A stretch of 33,441 nucleotides of DNA from an uncultured Clostridium sp. (GTDB lineage Bacteria > Bacillota > Clostridia > TANB77 > CAG-508): positions 1 to 33,441 of the forward strand of contig CANEEJ010000012.1 of assembly GCA_947426525.1 (NCBI GenBank), read 5' to 3'. Positions 18,762-28,705 of the stretch are shown here, one piece after another. A model generated the notes under the pieces. It saw only the letters and a program-made list of their open reading frames with translations, did no database searches and was not told the origin of the DNA. Made by a program: the position numbers and the translations under genes. Position 1 is the first letter of the stretch. The number at the start of each line of letters is the position of its first letter.

Positions 18762-18901
18762 AATAAAGCCTCCTCAAAATAATGTTATGTTTATAATAGC
18801 ATACCGATAAAAGTTTATCAAGTTTTGAATTAACAAAAAAGTATTTTCACAGTTTTTATTTCTTAACATAAAATATATAAAACAAAAATAGGAGGGATAA
18901 A

Positions 18902-19912
18902 ATGAGTAAAAAAAGAATGATAAGCATCATTGTTGTACTTATCATAGCCATTGTAATTGGCATATTTGCAACCATAAAACAAACAACTAAAAAAGAAAAC
19001 GTAAAAACTATTAAAGTCAATGAGGTAACACGTTCTGTTTTTTATGCACCACAATATGTAGCAATAAACAATGGCTATTTCAAAGAAAATGGAATGGACA
19101 TAGAACTAACAACAGGGCAAGGAGCAGATGCTGTTATGACAGCAGTACTTGCTAACCAATGTGACATTGGATTTGCAGGACCAGAAGCATCCATCTATGT
19201 TTATAATGAAGGAAAAGAAGACCATACCCAAGTATTTGCCCAATTAACAAAAAAAGATGGTTCTTTCTTAGTAGCAAGAAATCAAACAGAAAAATTTGAT
19301 TGGAAAGACTTAAAAGGAAAAATGGTAATACCAGGAAGAAAAGGTGGTGTACCATACATGACATTAGAATATGTCTTAAAGAAAAATGGAATTAATCCAC
19401 AAAAAGACACCACCTTAGATGATAGCATTAAATTCGACTTAATGGCAGGGGCATTTGCTAGTGGAAATGCAGATTATGTTACACTTTTTGAGCCAACTGC
19501 CTCAATGACAGAACAACAAGGAAAGGGATATTTAGTAGCATCTGTGGGAGAAGCAGCAGGAGAAATTCCATACACAGCATATTTTGCGAAAAAAAGTTAT
19601 ATTCAAAACAATGAAGATACCATCCAAAAATTTACCAATGCTATCTATAAAGGTCAACAATGGGTAAAAGAACATAATAGTAAAGAAATAGCAGAAGTCA
19701 TTCAAAACTTTTTCCCAGACACAGACATTGAAATGTTAGCAACAGCAATCCAAAGTTACCAAGACATCGATGCTTGGAATGATACACCAATTCTAAAAGA
19801 AGAAGCATTTAATCGTTTAGAAGAAGTTATGACAATGGCAGGAGAATTAAAAGAAAAAGTACCATATGAAACAATTGTGAACAATAAATATGCAGAAAAA
19901 GCTATAAAATAG
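18902..19912 (+). CDS. ABC transporter substrate-binding protein, NMT1/THI5-like
   Basis: 336 residues with AGGAGGG 6 bases before the ATG. The N terminus (MSKKRMISIIVVLIIAIVIG) is a single hydrophobic helix with no lipobox cysteine, so the protein is probably anchored by an uncleaved helix rather than lipidated. The mature part starts IKVNEVTRSVFYAPQYVAIN and contains GYFKENGMDIEL and GQGADAVMTAVLANQCDIGF, the pattern of NMT1/THI5-like periplasmic-binding domains. These deliver sulfonates, nitrate or pyrimidine thiamine precursors to SsuBC-like transporters. It is the probable partner of the ATPase and permease at 15335-16906, from which it is separated by three reverse-strand genes. The real substrate is unknown. 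Confidence 0.9.
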   Translation: MSKKRMISIIVVLIIAIVIGIFATIKQTTKKENVKTIKVNEVTRSVFYAPQYVAINNGYFKENGMDIELTTGQGADAVMTAVLANQCDIGFAGPEASIYVYNEGKEDHTQVFAQLTKKDGSFLVARNQTEKFDWKDLKGKMVIPGRKGGVPYMTLEYVLKKNGINPQKDTTLDDSIKFDLMAGAFASGNADYVTLFEPTASMTEQQGKGYLVASVGEAAGEIPYTAYFAKKSYIQNNEDTIQKFTNAIYKGQQWVKEHNSKEIAEVIQNFFPDTDIEMLATAIQSYQDIDAWNDTPILKEEAFNRLEEVMTMAGELKEKVPYETIVNNKYAEKAIK

Positions 19913-19914
19913 TA

Positions 19915-19949
19915 AAGAGGGATTTAGGGACGCCCCTAAACTCCCTCTT
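19915..19949 (+). terminator. Long hairpin with GGGACG loop after the binding-protein gene
   Basis: AAGAGGGA-TTTAGGG pairs with CCCTAAA-C-TCCCTCTT, leaving a loop of only ACGC. It starts just after the TAG stop and resembles the mfd leader hairpin (8985-9021). Confidence 0.7.
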
Positions 19950-20003
19950 ATATTATTATATCAACACAAGAATAAAATTTTACATATAAATCACAAAAAA
20001 GTA

Positions 20004-20032
20004 TTGACAAATGGAACTCATGATGTTATATT
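20004..20032 (+). promoter_or_regulatory. Sigma-A promoter for the XRE regulator (and possibly smc)
   Basis: TTGACA at 20004-20009, 17-bp spacer, TATATT at 20027-20032. Confidence 0.75.
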
Positions 20033-20056
20033 TACTTTTGAAAAGGAAGTGGTAAA

Positions 20057-20389
20057 ATGGAGATTGATTTTAAAGTAATTGGACAAAGAATAAAAGAAGC
20101 AAGGAATTTAAAAGGATGGACACAAGAAAAACTATCCGAAGAAATTGATGTAACAACCGTGTATATTAGTAGAGTAGAAAGAGGAAGTGCACAACTTAAT
20201 TTAAGAAGATTGGTACAAATTGCAGAAGCATTAAATAGTAGCATAGAATATTTTATTGTAGGAGCAATCCCATCATCTAAAAACTACTTAAATCGAGATT
20301 TATATGAAATTTTATTAAAATGTAGCCCAGCTAAACAACGTTTAATTTATAATATGGCAAAAATTGTAGCACATGCAGAATTTGTATAA
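20057..20389 (+). CDS. XRE-family helix-turn-helix transcriptional regulator
   Basis: 110 residues with AAGGAAGTGG upstream of the ATG. A Cro/C1-type helix-turn-helix spans about residues 6-65 (IGQRIKEARNLKGWTQEKLS, then TVYISRVERGSAQLNLRRL). A short helical tail follows, which may mediate dimerisation. Targets are unknown; self-regulation through its own promoter is common in the family. It precedes smc by 57 bases and may share a transcript with it. Confidence 0.88.
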   Translation: MEIDFKVIGQRIKEARNLKGWTQEKLSEEIDVTTVYISRVERGSAQLNLRRLVQIAEALNSSIEYFIVGAIPSSKNYLNRDLYEILLKCSPAKQRLIYNMAKIVAHAEFV

Positions 20390-20446
20390 GAAATTATCTT
20401 TACAAAAAGTCGAAAATAGTATAAACTTAAGGCTAGGTGATAATAA

Positions 20447-23400
20447 ATGTATTTAAAAAGACTAGAATTACAAGGATTTAAATCTTTTGCAGATAAAACT
20501 ATACTAGAATTCAGACCAGGAATAACAGGAGTTATTGGACCAAACGGATCTGGAAAAAGCAATATATCAGACAGTATTCGCTGGGTATTACGGAGAGCAA
20601 AGCATGAAATCATTAAGAGGAACCAAATCTCTAGATATCATATTTGCAGGAACACAAAATAGAAAGTCTCTAGGATTTGCAGAGGCTTCTTTAGTGTTTG
20701 ACAATACAGACGGAGGATTGCCAATTGAATATACAGAAGTAACCATAACAAGAAAAATATATAGAAGTGGAGAAACAGGATATTTCATAAATAAAGTACC
20801 ATGTCGATTAAAAGATGTATTAGAACTATTCATGGACACAGGAATTGGAAAAGATGGATACTCTATTATTGGACAAGGTAAAATCGATGAAATCTTAAGT
20901 AATAAATCAGAAGACAGAAGACACATTTTTGAAGAAGCAGCAGGAATTGTAAAATTTAGAACCAGAAAAGAAGAAAGTGAAAAAAAATTAGAAAGAACAA
21001 AATTAAACTTACTTCGTATCAATGACATTCTAGCAGAAATTGAAAGTAACATTGAACCATTAAAAAGCCAATCAGAAAAAGCAAAAAAATATTTAAACCT
21101 AAAAGAAGAATTAAAAAACATTGAGATAGGACTATTTTTATATAACTTAGAAAAATATAAAGAAAATTTAGAAGAAATCGTAAAAGATGAAGAAATTTAC
21201 ACTACGCAATGTGAAGAAGAAGAACAAAAACTAGAAAGAATAAAAAGCCTAAAAGAAGAATTAAAAACACAAGTAGAACAAATAACCAACCAAATTGAAG
21301 AAATGTCTAATATAGGATTTGCTAGTCAAAAAGAAATCGAAATGCTAAACTCAGACATCAATGTTGCTAATACTAGAATTCATAACAACCAAGAAAACAA
21401 AGAAAGATTTGAAAAAGAAATCGAAGAAGCTAAAACGAAAAAACAAGAGCTAGAAGAAGAAATGAAACAAAGAGAACAAAAGAAAATAAACTTAAAACAA
21501 AACAAAGAAAAATTTGAAAAAGAGTTAGCAGAAAAAGAAGAAGAATTAGAAAAACTAAGTCAAAAACTATCTAGTGAAGAATTAGAAATGGAAAAACACA
21601 AACAAAAGGTAGAAGAAAATACGGATAAAAAATATGAACTGCAAGCAGAAATCCATACCCAAGATATTAACTATGAAAATGACGAAAAAAGACAAAATCA
21701 AATTAAATCAGAAATTGCAAACTACATATCAGAATTAGATAGCACTAGACTTCAAAAAGACGAAATCGCCAAAGCTTTTTATGAAATTGATAGCAAAAGA
21801 AACAAAATTGTAAAATCAATGGAAGAAATTAATACCATAAGACAAGAGGCAGATAAAAAAATAAACCAATATCAATCCAACATAAATGCCTATCAAAGTG
21901 AAATGAGAATAAAGGACTCAAAATTAAAATTCCTAAAAGAAACAGAAAAAGAAAAAGAAGGATATATAAAAAGTGTAAAGTCCTTATTAAAAGACTGTGA
22001 AAATGTAAAAGAATTAGGAAAAGGAATGCATGGGGTATTAGCTAATATCATAGAAGTACCAGAAGCCTACCAAACAGCTATTGAAATGTGCTTAGGAGCA
22101 AGCTTACAAAACATTGTAACAGAGACAGAAACAGACGCCAAAAAATTAGTAGAACATCTAAGAAAAAACAACTTAGGAAGGGCATCTTTCTTGCCAGTTG
22201 CATCTGTTAAAGGAAAAAAATTAGATAAGATAAAAGGAAATGAAAAAGGGGTCATTGGTATTGCATCAGACTTAATTAAATTCCATAAAAAGTATGAACA
22301 AATTGTTATTAGTTTATTAGGAAGAACTGTAATTGTTGATAATATGGATACCGCTATCAAAGTTGCAAAACAAAATGGATATTCTTTCCGAATTATCACA
22401 ATAGAAGGAGATGTAATCAACAGTTCAGGAAGTATTACAGGAGGTTCTGTTACCAAAAAAACAGTTAATATATTAGGAAGAGGAAGAGAAATTGAAAAAT
22501 TAGAAAAAGAAATCCAAAACCTAAAAAACAAAATTGAGAAATTAGAAAAAGAGAAACAAGACTATGAAGAATCCATTCAAGATACTTTTGAAAATGCTAC
22601 TAGCCTAGAAAAAGAATTACAAGAAATTGACATTACCTATGCAACAGAAAAACAAAAAGTAGTAGCGATTGACGAAAACATTGCTCGAATTGAAACACGT
22701 CTTAATAAATTAAAAGAAGAAAAAGAAAACTTAGACAAACAAAAACAAGAAGCAATGGAAAACAAAGAAAATCTTCAAAAACAAATACAAGAGTTAACAG
22801 AAGAAACGGAAAAACTAACAAAAATCATTACCGAATTTGCAGAATTAAATAAAGACAATCAAAAATATGTAGACGATTTAAATTATGACATCACAAATCT
22901 AAAAATTTCAGTATCTTCTTTTGATGAAAGCGAAAATTCGATTGAAGAAATACAAGAAAGAATCCAAACAGAAATAGAAAATGCAGATAAAAGCATAGAA
23001 AACAAGAAAAATCAAATGGAACAAATTACCCACGACAATTTCGAATTAGAACAATCGATAGAAGAAATCAAGGAAAAAATAGAAAAAATCAAACAAGAAG
23101 TACAAAATAGTGGAACTAAAATAGAAGAACTAAAACAAGAAAGAATTCAAAAAAATGAGAAATTATCTAAACAAGAAGAAGAAATCACAAATAAATTTAA
23201 AACAATAGAGGACCTAAAAGCACAAATTGTAAAAATAGATGTCAAGAAAAATAAACTTGAAGATGATATCAATTCAATCATCAATAAAATGTGGGAAGAA
23301 TACGAGTTAACGCCAAACAATGTAGGAGAATACCAAAAACCAGAAAATGTAGCAGCTACCCAAAAAAGAGTAAATCATTTGAGAACACAAATTAGGGACT

Positions 23401-23999
23401 TAGGAAGTGTAAATGTAGACGCAATAGAAGAATATAAAACAATGAAAGAAAGATATGACTTTATGTGTGAGCAAAGAGTAGATTTAGAAGACACCATGAA
23501 CAAGCTAAGAAAAATCATTACAGAAATGACAACTACAATGAAAGAACAATTCAAAAAGCAATTTGCCATCATAAACAAAAACTTCGAAGAAGTATTCAAA
23601 GAACTATTTGGCGGTGGAAATGCAACCTTAAAATTAGAAGACGAAGAAAACATTTTAGAATGTGGCGTAGCAATTGAAGTACAACCACCAGGAAAAAAAC
23701 TACAAAATATGATGTTATTATCAGGAGGAGAAAAAGCATTCACAGCAATTGCCTTACTATTTGCCATCCTAAAAATAAATCCAGCACCATTCTGCGTATT
23801 AGACGAAATTGAAGCAGCACTAGACGATGTCAATGTCTATCGTTTTGCAGAATACCTAAAAAAATTCTCTAAAAGCACACAATTCTTAGTAATTACTCAC
23901 AGAAAAGGAACCATGGAAGCAGCAGATACGGTTTATGGTGTAACCATGGAAGAAAACGGTATATCCAAATTACTATCCATGAAATTAGGGGGGAATTAG
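20447..23999 (+). CDS. smc: Chromosome segregation ATPase SMC (+1 frameshift required)
   Basis: With a +1 shift at 20591 the product is 1183 residues, the normal bacterial SMC size. SMC forms the condensin core that organises and segregates the chromosome. It has Walker [10 protein letters not shown] (32-40), then a long coiled coil, a hinge (near 520-650, including [20 protein letters not shown]), a returning coiled coil, the ABC signature LLSGGEKAF (about 1090) and Walker [14 protein letters not shown]. The shift lies at residue 48/49 in [19 protein letters not shown]. Zero frame stops after 71 residues. Reinitiation downstream could not help, because Walker A lies upstream of the break and the C-terminal signature lies far downstream. 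Confidence 0.96.
20591..20594 (+). other. smc: CGG +1 recoding site in smc (TTA CGG A)
   Basis: In-frame CGG at 20591; skipping the C gives GGA (Gly49) in the highly conserved WVLGEQS motif next to Walker A. Confidence 0.88.
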
Positions 24000-24036
24000 G
24001 GACGGTTCTTTTCCGACATTGATGTCGCTTTTGGGA
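23998..24036 (+). repeat. Dispersed intergenic repeat at the smc stop codon
   Basis: The TAG stop runs into GGGACGGTTCTTTT, then CGACAT-TG-ATGTCG (24014-24027), then TTTTGGGACA. The same GGGACGG and CGACA/TGTCG words recur at 12501, 28332 and 29134-29181. Confidence 0.6.
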
Positions 24037-24055
24037 CACATCTTATGAAAAAAGA

Positions 24056-24083
24056 CCTGTAACAAAATGTTACAGGCTTTTTT
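24056..24083 (+). terminator. Intrinsic terminator after smc
   Basis: CCTGTAAC (24056-24063) pairs with GTTACAGG (24069-24076), with a 5-base loop and then CTTTTTT. Confidence 0.85.
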
Positions 24084-24085
24084 GC

Positions 24086-24325
24086 CTAAGGTTTTTGATG
24101 CTGAGCCAAACACAAGTGCATCGCTTCCAATGCCTGGGCGTCACTTTCGAAGTTAAATACAAAAGTATCACCCATAGTATCTTCTTTTGCTTTAGAGCAA
24201 GCACGTAATGTTTCTACATACTTGGGTAAATAGTTTTTCTGAAATTCTACCCGTCGTTCTAACGAAACATTATAATGTGGAAGAGAAAAACTTGAGAAAT
24301 CTCCTTTAAGAATGATGGAAAGCAT
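24086..24325 (-). CDS. Small protein of unknown function with one in-frame CGG codon
   Basis: 79 residues from the ATG at 24325, with TAGGAGGT 5 bases upstream. The sequence (GDFSSFSLPHYNVSLERRVEFQKNYLPK is the N-terminal half, shown here only in part as GDFSSF and VEFQKNYLPK) has no recognised domain, signal or membrane segment. Codon 25 is CGG, read as the second Arg of LERRV; a +1 shift there would give GGG TAG and end translation at once. Two small inverted repeats lie in its leader, an ACCAGA/TCTGGT pair and an AATAGG/CCTATT pair. It is convergent with smc and uses more varied codons than the large genes, so it may be imported. Confidence 0.6.
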   Translation of the reverse strand: MLSIILKGDFSSFSLPHYNVSLERRVEFQKNYLPKYVETLRACSKAKEDTMGDTFVFNFESDAQALEAMHLCLAQHQKP

Positions 24326-24501
24326 AAAAAGACCTCCTAAAATTTATTTACCAGATAAACTCTCTGGTAATAGATGTAATAGGAGTTGCACCTATTAGCA
24401 TAATATATATATGCCCTATTTCTATTAACAGACATCTTAAAGAATATAAAATAATATTAACATAAAATTGAAGAAATGTCAAAAATTATACTAAAATACT
24501 C

Positions 24502-24777
24502 TTAAACAGACAAAGATGAATTATAATCATCAATTCCATCAAATAATTTTTCAACTGGAATTTCTAAAGCTTTACTAATTTTCCACAAAGTAAAGACACT
24601 AAGACCCTGACTAATTTTTTCGCTTTCTAAGTTGCCAATAAGAGCAATTGAAACATCTGCTAACTCGGCAAGCTTTTCTTGTGTCATTTTGCCCTTTTCT
24701 AAATCATACAATTTTCTATAATATTTAATATTTTTTCCAATTATTTTAAAGAGTTCAGATGATTGTAGATTTTCCAT
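24502..24777 (-). CDS. XRE-family helix-turn-helix regulator
   Basis: 91 residues from the ATG at 24777, with AAAGGAG 7 bases upstream. A Cro/C1-type helix-turn-helix covers about residues 12-65 (IGKNIKYYRKLYDLEKGKMT, then QEKLAELADVSIALIGNLES), followed by WKISKALEIPVEKLFDG. It is a single-domain DNA-binding protein; its targets are unknown. It stands alone on the reverse strand with 176 bases of small hairpins and no gene on its downstream side. Confidence 0.88.
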   Translation of the reverse strand: MENLQSSELFKIIGKNIKYYRKLYDLEKGKMTQEKLAELADVSIALIGNLESEKISQGLSVFTLWKISKALEIPVEKLFDGIDDYNSSLSV

Positions 24778-24906
24778 AAAAATACTCCTTTCCTAGGATA
24801 CACTAGTATCATATTAATCTATAAGTTATTTTCTAATTTTCGACCTAAAAAGACAATAGAGTTAGGGTGATAATGTATCATTAATAATGATATATTAAAG
24901 TATAAA

Positions 24907-25572
24907 TTAAAACCAAAGTAAACGAACTACTCCAATCAAAACCAGTAGAAAACCAGAAATGATAGACCAGATATTATCAGGCAAATGACTTAATGCATGT
25001 AATTTTTTTCCCAATAAGTTTCCAATACTTAAAAAAGCAAGTTGAAAAACAGAAATAAATAAAGGAAAAAGGAAAGAATTAATACCAAGAACACTGCCAC
25101 AAGCACCAATACAAAAACAGTCTAAAGAAAGTGCAAATCCTAAAAATAGAGCTTCTTTATAATCAATAGAATTAGAAGCATCTAAGTCAGAAGAAGTTGG
25201 ATTTTTAATAATTTTTATCGTAATACCTAAAAAATCAATAAAAAAGCTATAAATTTTTTCATCATAATCTTTCGGGCTTAGCAAAGGTGATAAGGTAGCA
25301 GGGGAATTACTTTTACGAAAAGCTTGAAAACAAATAAATACACCCATACCAATTAAAATCAGATTTCCAATTAATTTAGTAACAAAATCAGAAAAAATAT
25401 GCTTAATCACATCACCGAACCAAACCGACAAAACAGAAATAGAAAAAGAAATAGCAAATAAAACTACTTTTCCGAATATCGAAATTTTTGTATTTTTAAT
25501 ACCATATGTAATTCCGATACCAAAAGAATCAATACTGCTAGAAAGTGCTAAAACTAGCGAGTTAATCAACAT
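24907..25572 (-). CDS. ytaF: YtaF/MntP-like membrane protein
   Basis: 221 residues from the ATG at 25572, with AGGAGGTG about 8 bases upstream; an in-frame ATG at 25620 would add a non-family stretch. About six membrane segments are visible, beginning LVLALSSSIDSFGIGITYG, with a repeat of the same kind (GFALSLDCFCIGACGSV) in the second half. This internal two-fold repeat with acidic residues in the membrane is the MntP-type arrangement; MntP exports manganese, and YtaF is the sporulation-linked relative. The SSSIDSFGIGITYG wording and the inserted loop (about residues 85-120) favour YtaF. Its presence hints at a spore-forming ancestry. There is no in-frame CGG. Confidence 0.82.
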   Translation of the reverse strand: MLINSLVLALSSSIDSFGIGITYGIKNTKISIFGKVVLFAISFSISVLSVWFGDVIKHIFSDFVTKLIGNLILIGMGVFICFQAFRKSNSPATLSPLLSPKDYDEKIYSFFIDFLGITIKIIKNPTSSDLDASNSIDYKEALFLGFALSLDCFCIGACGSVLGINSFLFPLFISVFQLAFLSIGNLLGKKLHALSHLPDNIWSIISGFLLVLIGVVRLLWF

Positions 25573-25703
25573 AAAAAAACACCTCCTAAAGTATAATATG
25601 TCGAAAAAAGAAAAATGCAATCAAATTTATTTTTCATTTTTTAGTCATAAAAAAGTACAAGCCACATAAACTGTAACAAACCAATTACAAAGGAGAGAAA
25701 AAT

Positions 25704-28333
25704 ATGTGGGAAACATTAAGAAAAGAAGAAGTCTTAAAAGAATTACAAACAGACATTAGGCATGGATTAAGCCAAGAAGAAACGAAACGAAGACAGCAAA
25801 AATATGGAAAGAACAAATTGAAAGACAAGCCCAAAGAAAGTATATTCATAAAATTTATGAAACAATTTAATGACTTTATGATTATCATTTTAATTTTAGC
25901 TTCCATCATTTCTGCTCTTGTTTCAAGCTTACAAGGAGAAAATGATTACATTGACTCTATTATCATCATAGCGATTGTTGTGCTAAATGCAATCATGGGA
26001 GTTGTGCAAGAAGCCAAAGCAGAAAAATCAATTGAAGCACTACAAGAAATGACACCACCAAAAGCAAAAGTAACAAGAGAAGGAATAACAAATGAAATAA
26101 AAGCAGAAGAGTTAGTTCCCGGAGATATCATTAGTTTAGAAGCAGGAAATTATGTGCCAGCAGATTGTAGAATTACCGAAAGTTTTAACTTAAAAATAGA
26201 AGAAGCTAGCTTAACAGGGGAAACCGAACCAGTACTAAAAGAAGCAGATAAGATTTGTAAACCCAATATTGCCATTCGGTGACATGAATAATATGGCATT
26301 TATGGCAAGTATCGTAGTAAATGGACACGGAAAAGCTATTGTAACAGAAACAGGAATGAATACAAAAGTTGGAAAAATAGCTAATATGATAATTGAAGAC
26401 GAAGCACCAGAAACGCCAATTCAAAAGAAATTAGGACAAGTAGGAAAAATATTAGGAATCGTTTGTTTAGCTATCTGTTTCATCATTTTTGTCATAGGAC
26501 TTATCAAAAATATTGACCCAATTGAAATGTTTATGACATCAGTAGGATTAGCAGTAGCAGCTATTCCAGAAGGATTACCAGCAATTGTAACTATCATGTT
26601 ATCCATCGGCGTTACCAAAATGGCAAAGAAAAACAGTATCATTCGAAAATTACCAGCTGTTGAAACTCTAGGAAGTTCATCTGTTATTTGTTCTGATAAA
26701 ACAGGGACATTAACGCAAAATAAAATGAAAGTAGTAGAAGTAAGTAGCATTGATATAAATTTTACAACCGAATTAGCTTGCATGTGTACAGACTGTGATA
26801 TCTTATATCAAAATGGAAAAATAGAAGTAGTAGGAGAGCCAACCGAAGTAGCATTGGTCAATCAAGGAATAGACAGAAACAAAGATAAGAACGAATTATA
26901 TCGAGCTATGCCAAGAATAAATGAAATACCATTTGACTCCAATCGAAAGATGATGACAACCATTCATAAAATAGGAAACAAATATAGAGTTATCACAAAA
27001 GGAGCACCAGATGTTCTATTAGAAAAATGTCAAAGACAAATAGCAGGAGGAATAGGAAAAACCAATAGCATTGACAAATATAAAATTCAAAAACAAAATG
27101 AAAAAATGGCTGAAAACGCATTAAGAGTAATAGCAATCGCTTATAAAGATTTAGACTTTTTGCCACAAAAGATAGATACCTACACCATAGAAAACAATTT
27201 AACATTTGTGCGGATTAGTAGGGATGATAGATCCTCCAAGAGAAGGCGTGAAGGAAGCAGTTAGAACTTGCAAAAAGGCAGGAATTAAAACGGTTATGAT
27301 TACAGGAGACCATATCGCAACTGCAAAAGCAATAGCCAAAGAGTTACACATATTAGGAACAAACGATAAAGCAATAACAGGGCAAGAGTTAGACAAGATA
27401 CCACAAAAAAAATTAGAAGAAAACATCAAAGAATATTCTGTATTTGCAAGAGTAACGCCAGAACATAAAGTAAGAATTGTAAAAGCCTGGCAAAAAACAG
27501 GAGCTGTAGTAGCCATGACAGGAGATGGCGTAAATGACAGTCCAGCTTTAAAAAATGCAGATATAGGAATTGCCATGGGGAAAAATGGAACAGATGTAGC
27601 TAAAAATGCGGCAGATATGATTTTAGCAGATGACAACTTCGTAACCATTGTAGAAGCCGTCAAACAAGGAAGAAACATCTATGATAATATCAAAAAAGCC
27701 ATCCATTTCTTAATTGCTACCAACATAGGAGAAATTGTAACCATATTTATGGGACTAGTACTAGGATTAAAATCACCACTACTTGCCATTCAACTCTTAT
27801 GGATTAATTTAGTAACAGACTCCTTACCAGCTATTGCAATTGGTTTAGAGCCAGCAGATAAAGAAATTATGAACCGAAAACCAGTATCAAGTCGAAAGGG
27901 AATTTTTGCTGATGGATTGTGGAATAAAATTGTAATAGAAGGAATTATGATTGGAATGTTGACATTAGTTGCTTTCAGCTTAGGAAATAAATTCTTTGGA
28001 TTAGAAGTAGGAAGAACAATGGCATTTTTAACAATGGGATTACTAGAACTTGTCCACAGTTTCAACATAAAAAGTGAACAATCTATCTTTAAAATAGGAA
28101 TTTTCGAGAATAAATTCTTAATAGGAAGTTTTATATTAGGAACCATCATACAAATTTCTGTTGTACTAATACCAACACTTGCAGAAATCTTTAAATTGGT
28201 CCCATTAAATCAAACACAATGGCTCATTACAATTGGAATTTCATTATTACCAATACCAATTATGGAATTACAAAAGAAATTAAATGAAACAAAATTTGGA
28301 AAAACAATTTACCAAGAAAAATATTGCCAATAG
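25704..28333 (+). CDS. Ca2+-type P-type ATPase (two +1 frameshifts required)
   Basis: With +1 shifts at 26277 and 27211 the product is 875 residues, the size of PacL/LMCA1/YloB-type (P2A) calcium pumps that expel Ca2+ across the cell membrane. Segment 1 (191 residues) holds the N-terminal cation-ATPase domain and TGE (171-173). Segment 2 (311 residues) holds PEGLP in M4 (about 288) and the phosphorylation site DKTGTLT (Asp331). Segment 3 (373 residues) holds TGDGVND (605-611) and the M6 motif NLVTDSLPAIAIGLEP. No single frame contains all three catalytic motifs. The two junctions become IAIGDMNNMAFM and TFVGLVGMIDPPREG, both exact family wording. AAGGAGAG precedes the ATG. Confidence 0.94.
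26277..26280 (+). other. First CGG +1 recoding site in the Ca2+-ATPase (ATT CGG T)
   Basis: In-frame CGG at 26277 is directly followed by TGA in zero frame. Skipping the C gives GGT (Gly192) of the GDMNNMAF motif. Confidence 0.88.
27211..27214 (+). other. Second CGG +1 recoding site in the Ca2+-ATPase (GTG CGG A)
   Basis: In-frame CGG at 27211 relative to the frame set by the first shift. Skipping the C gives GGA (Gly503) in FVGLVGMIDPPR. Confidence 0.88.
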
Positions 28334-28353
28334 GGACGGTCCTTTTTGGCAAT
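28323..28353 (+). terminator. Hairpin with GGGACGG loop at the Ca2+-ATPase stop codon
   Basis: ATTGCCAA (28323-28330) pairs with TTGGCAAT (28346-28353); the TAG stop and GGGACGGTCC are in the loop. It also ends the convergent XRE gene. Confidence 0.6.
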
Positions 28354-28541
28354 TATTTTCGAATAAATTCAATTATTTCTTCATCTGAAACATCGAGTGC
28401 TTTTACAATTTTTTTGAAGGTAGAAATTCTAGTATTTTCTTCGCTATGCTCAATTCTTTGTAATTGACGCCAACTGATTCCGATTTCTTCTGCTAGTTCT
28501 TCTTGGGATAGTTTATTTGCCAATCGATATTGTTTAATCAT
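28353..28541 (-). CDS. Minimal XRE-family helix-turn-helix protein
   Basis: 62 residues, essentially one Cro/C1-type helix-turn-helix (MIKQYRLANKLSQEELAEEI, then ISWRQLQRIEHSEENTR, then FKKIVKALDVSDEEI). GGAGG lies 7 bases upstream of the ATG at 28541. It has no effector or dimerisation domain beyond the fold. It is divergent from the small gene at 28706, with about 160 bases between that could hold operators. Its targets are unknown. Confidence 0.85.
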   Translation of the reverse strand: MIKQYRLANKLSQEELAEEIGISWRQLQRIEHSEENTRISTFKKIVKALDVSDEEIIEFIRK

Positions 28542-28644
28542 AATCTAACCTCCAACTACTATTTTTAATATTATAGAACAGCAGTAGTTAAAAAAGAATG
28601 ACATTTTTGTCGTAAAAGTCAAAGAAAAAGAAAAGCATTAAAAT

Positions 28645-28673
28645 TTGACATCCAAATCAAAAAAGAGTATAAT
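28645..28673 (+). promoter_or_regulatory. Consensus sigma-A promoter
   Basis: TTGACA at 28645-28650, exactly 17 bp, TATAAT at 28668-28673. It serves the small gene starting near 28706. Confidence 0.85.
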
Positions 28674-28705
28674 CAAAGTATAGTAAAAATAAGGAAGTGA
28701 TGCCT

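Noticed and set aside
7394..24325. CRISPR array, tRNA or rRNA genes
   Set aside because: No regularly spaced direct repeats, cloverleaf-like segments or rRNA motifs were seen anywhere in the window on reading both strands.
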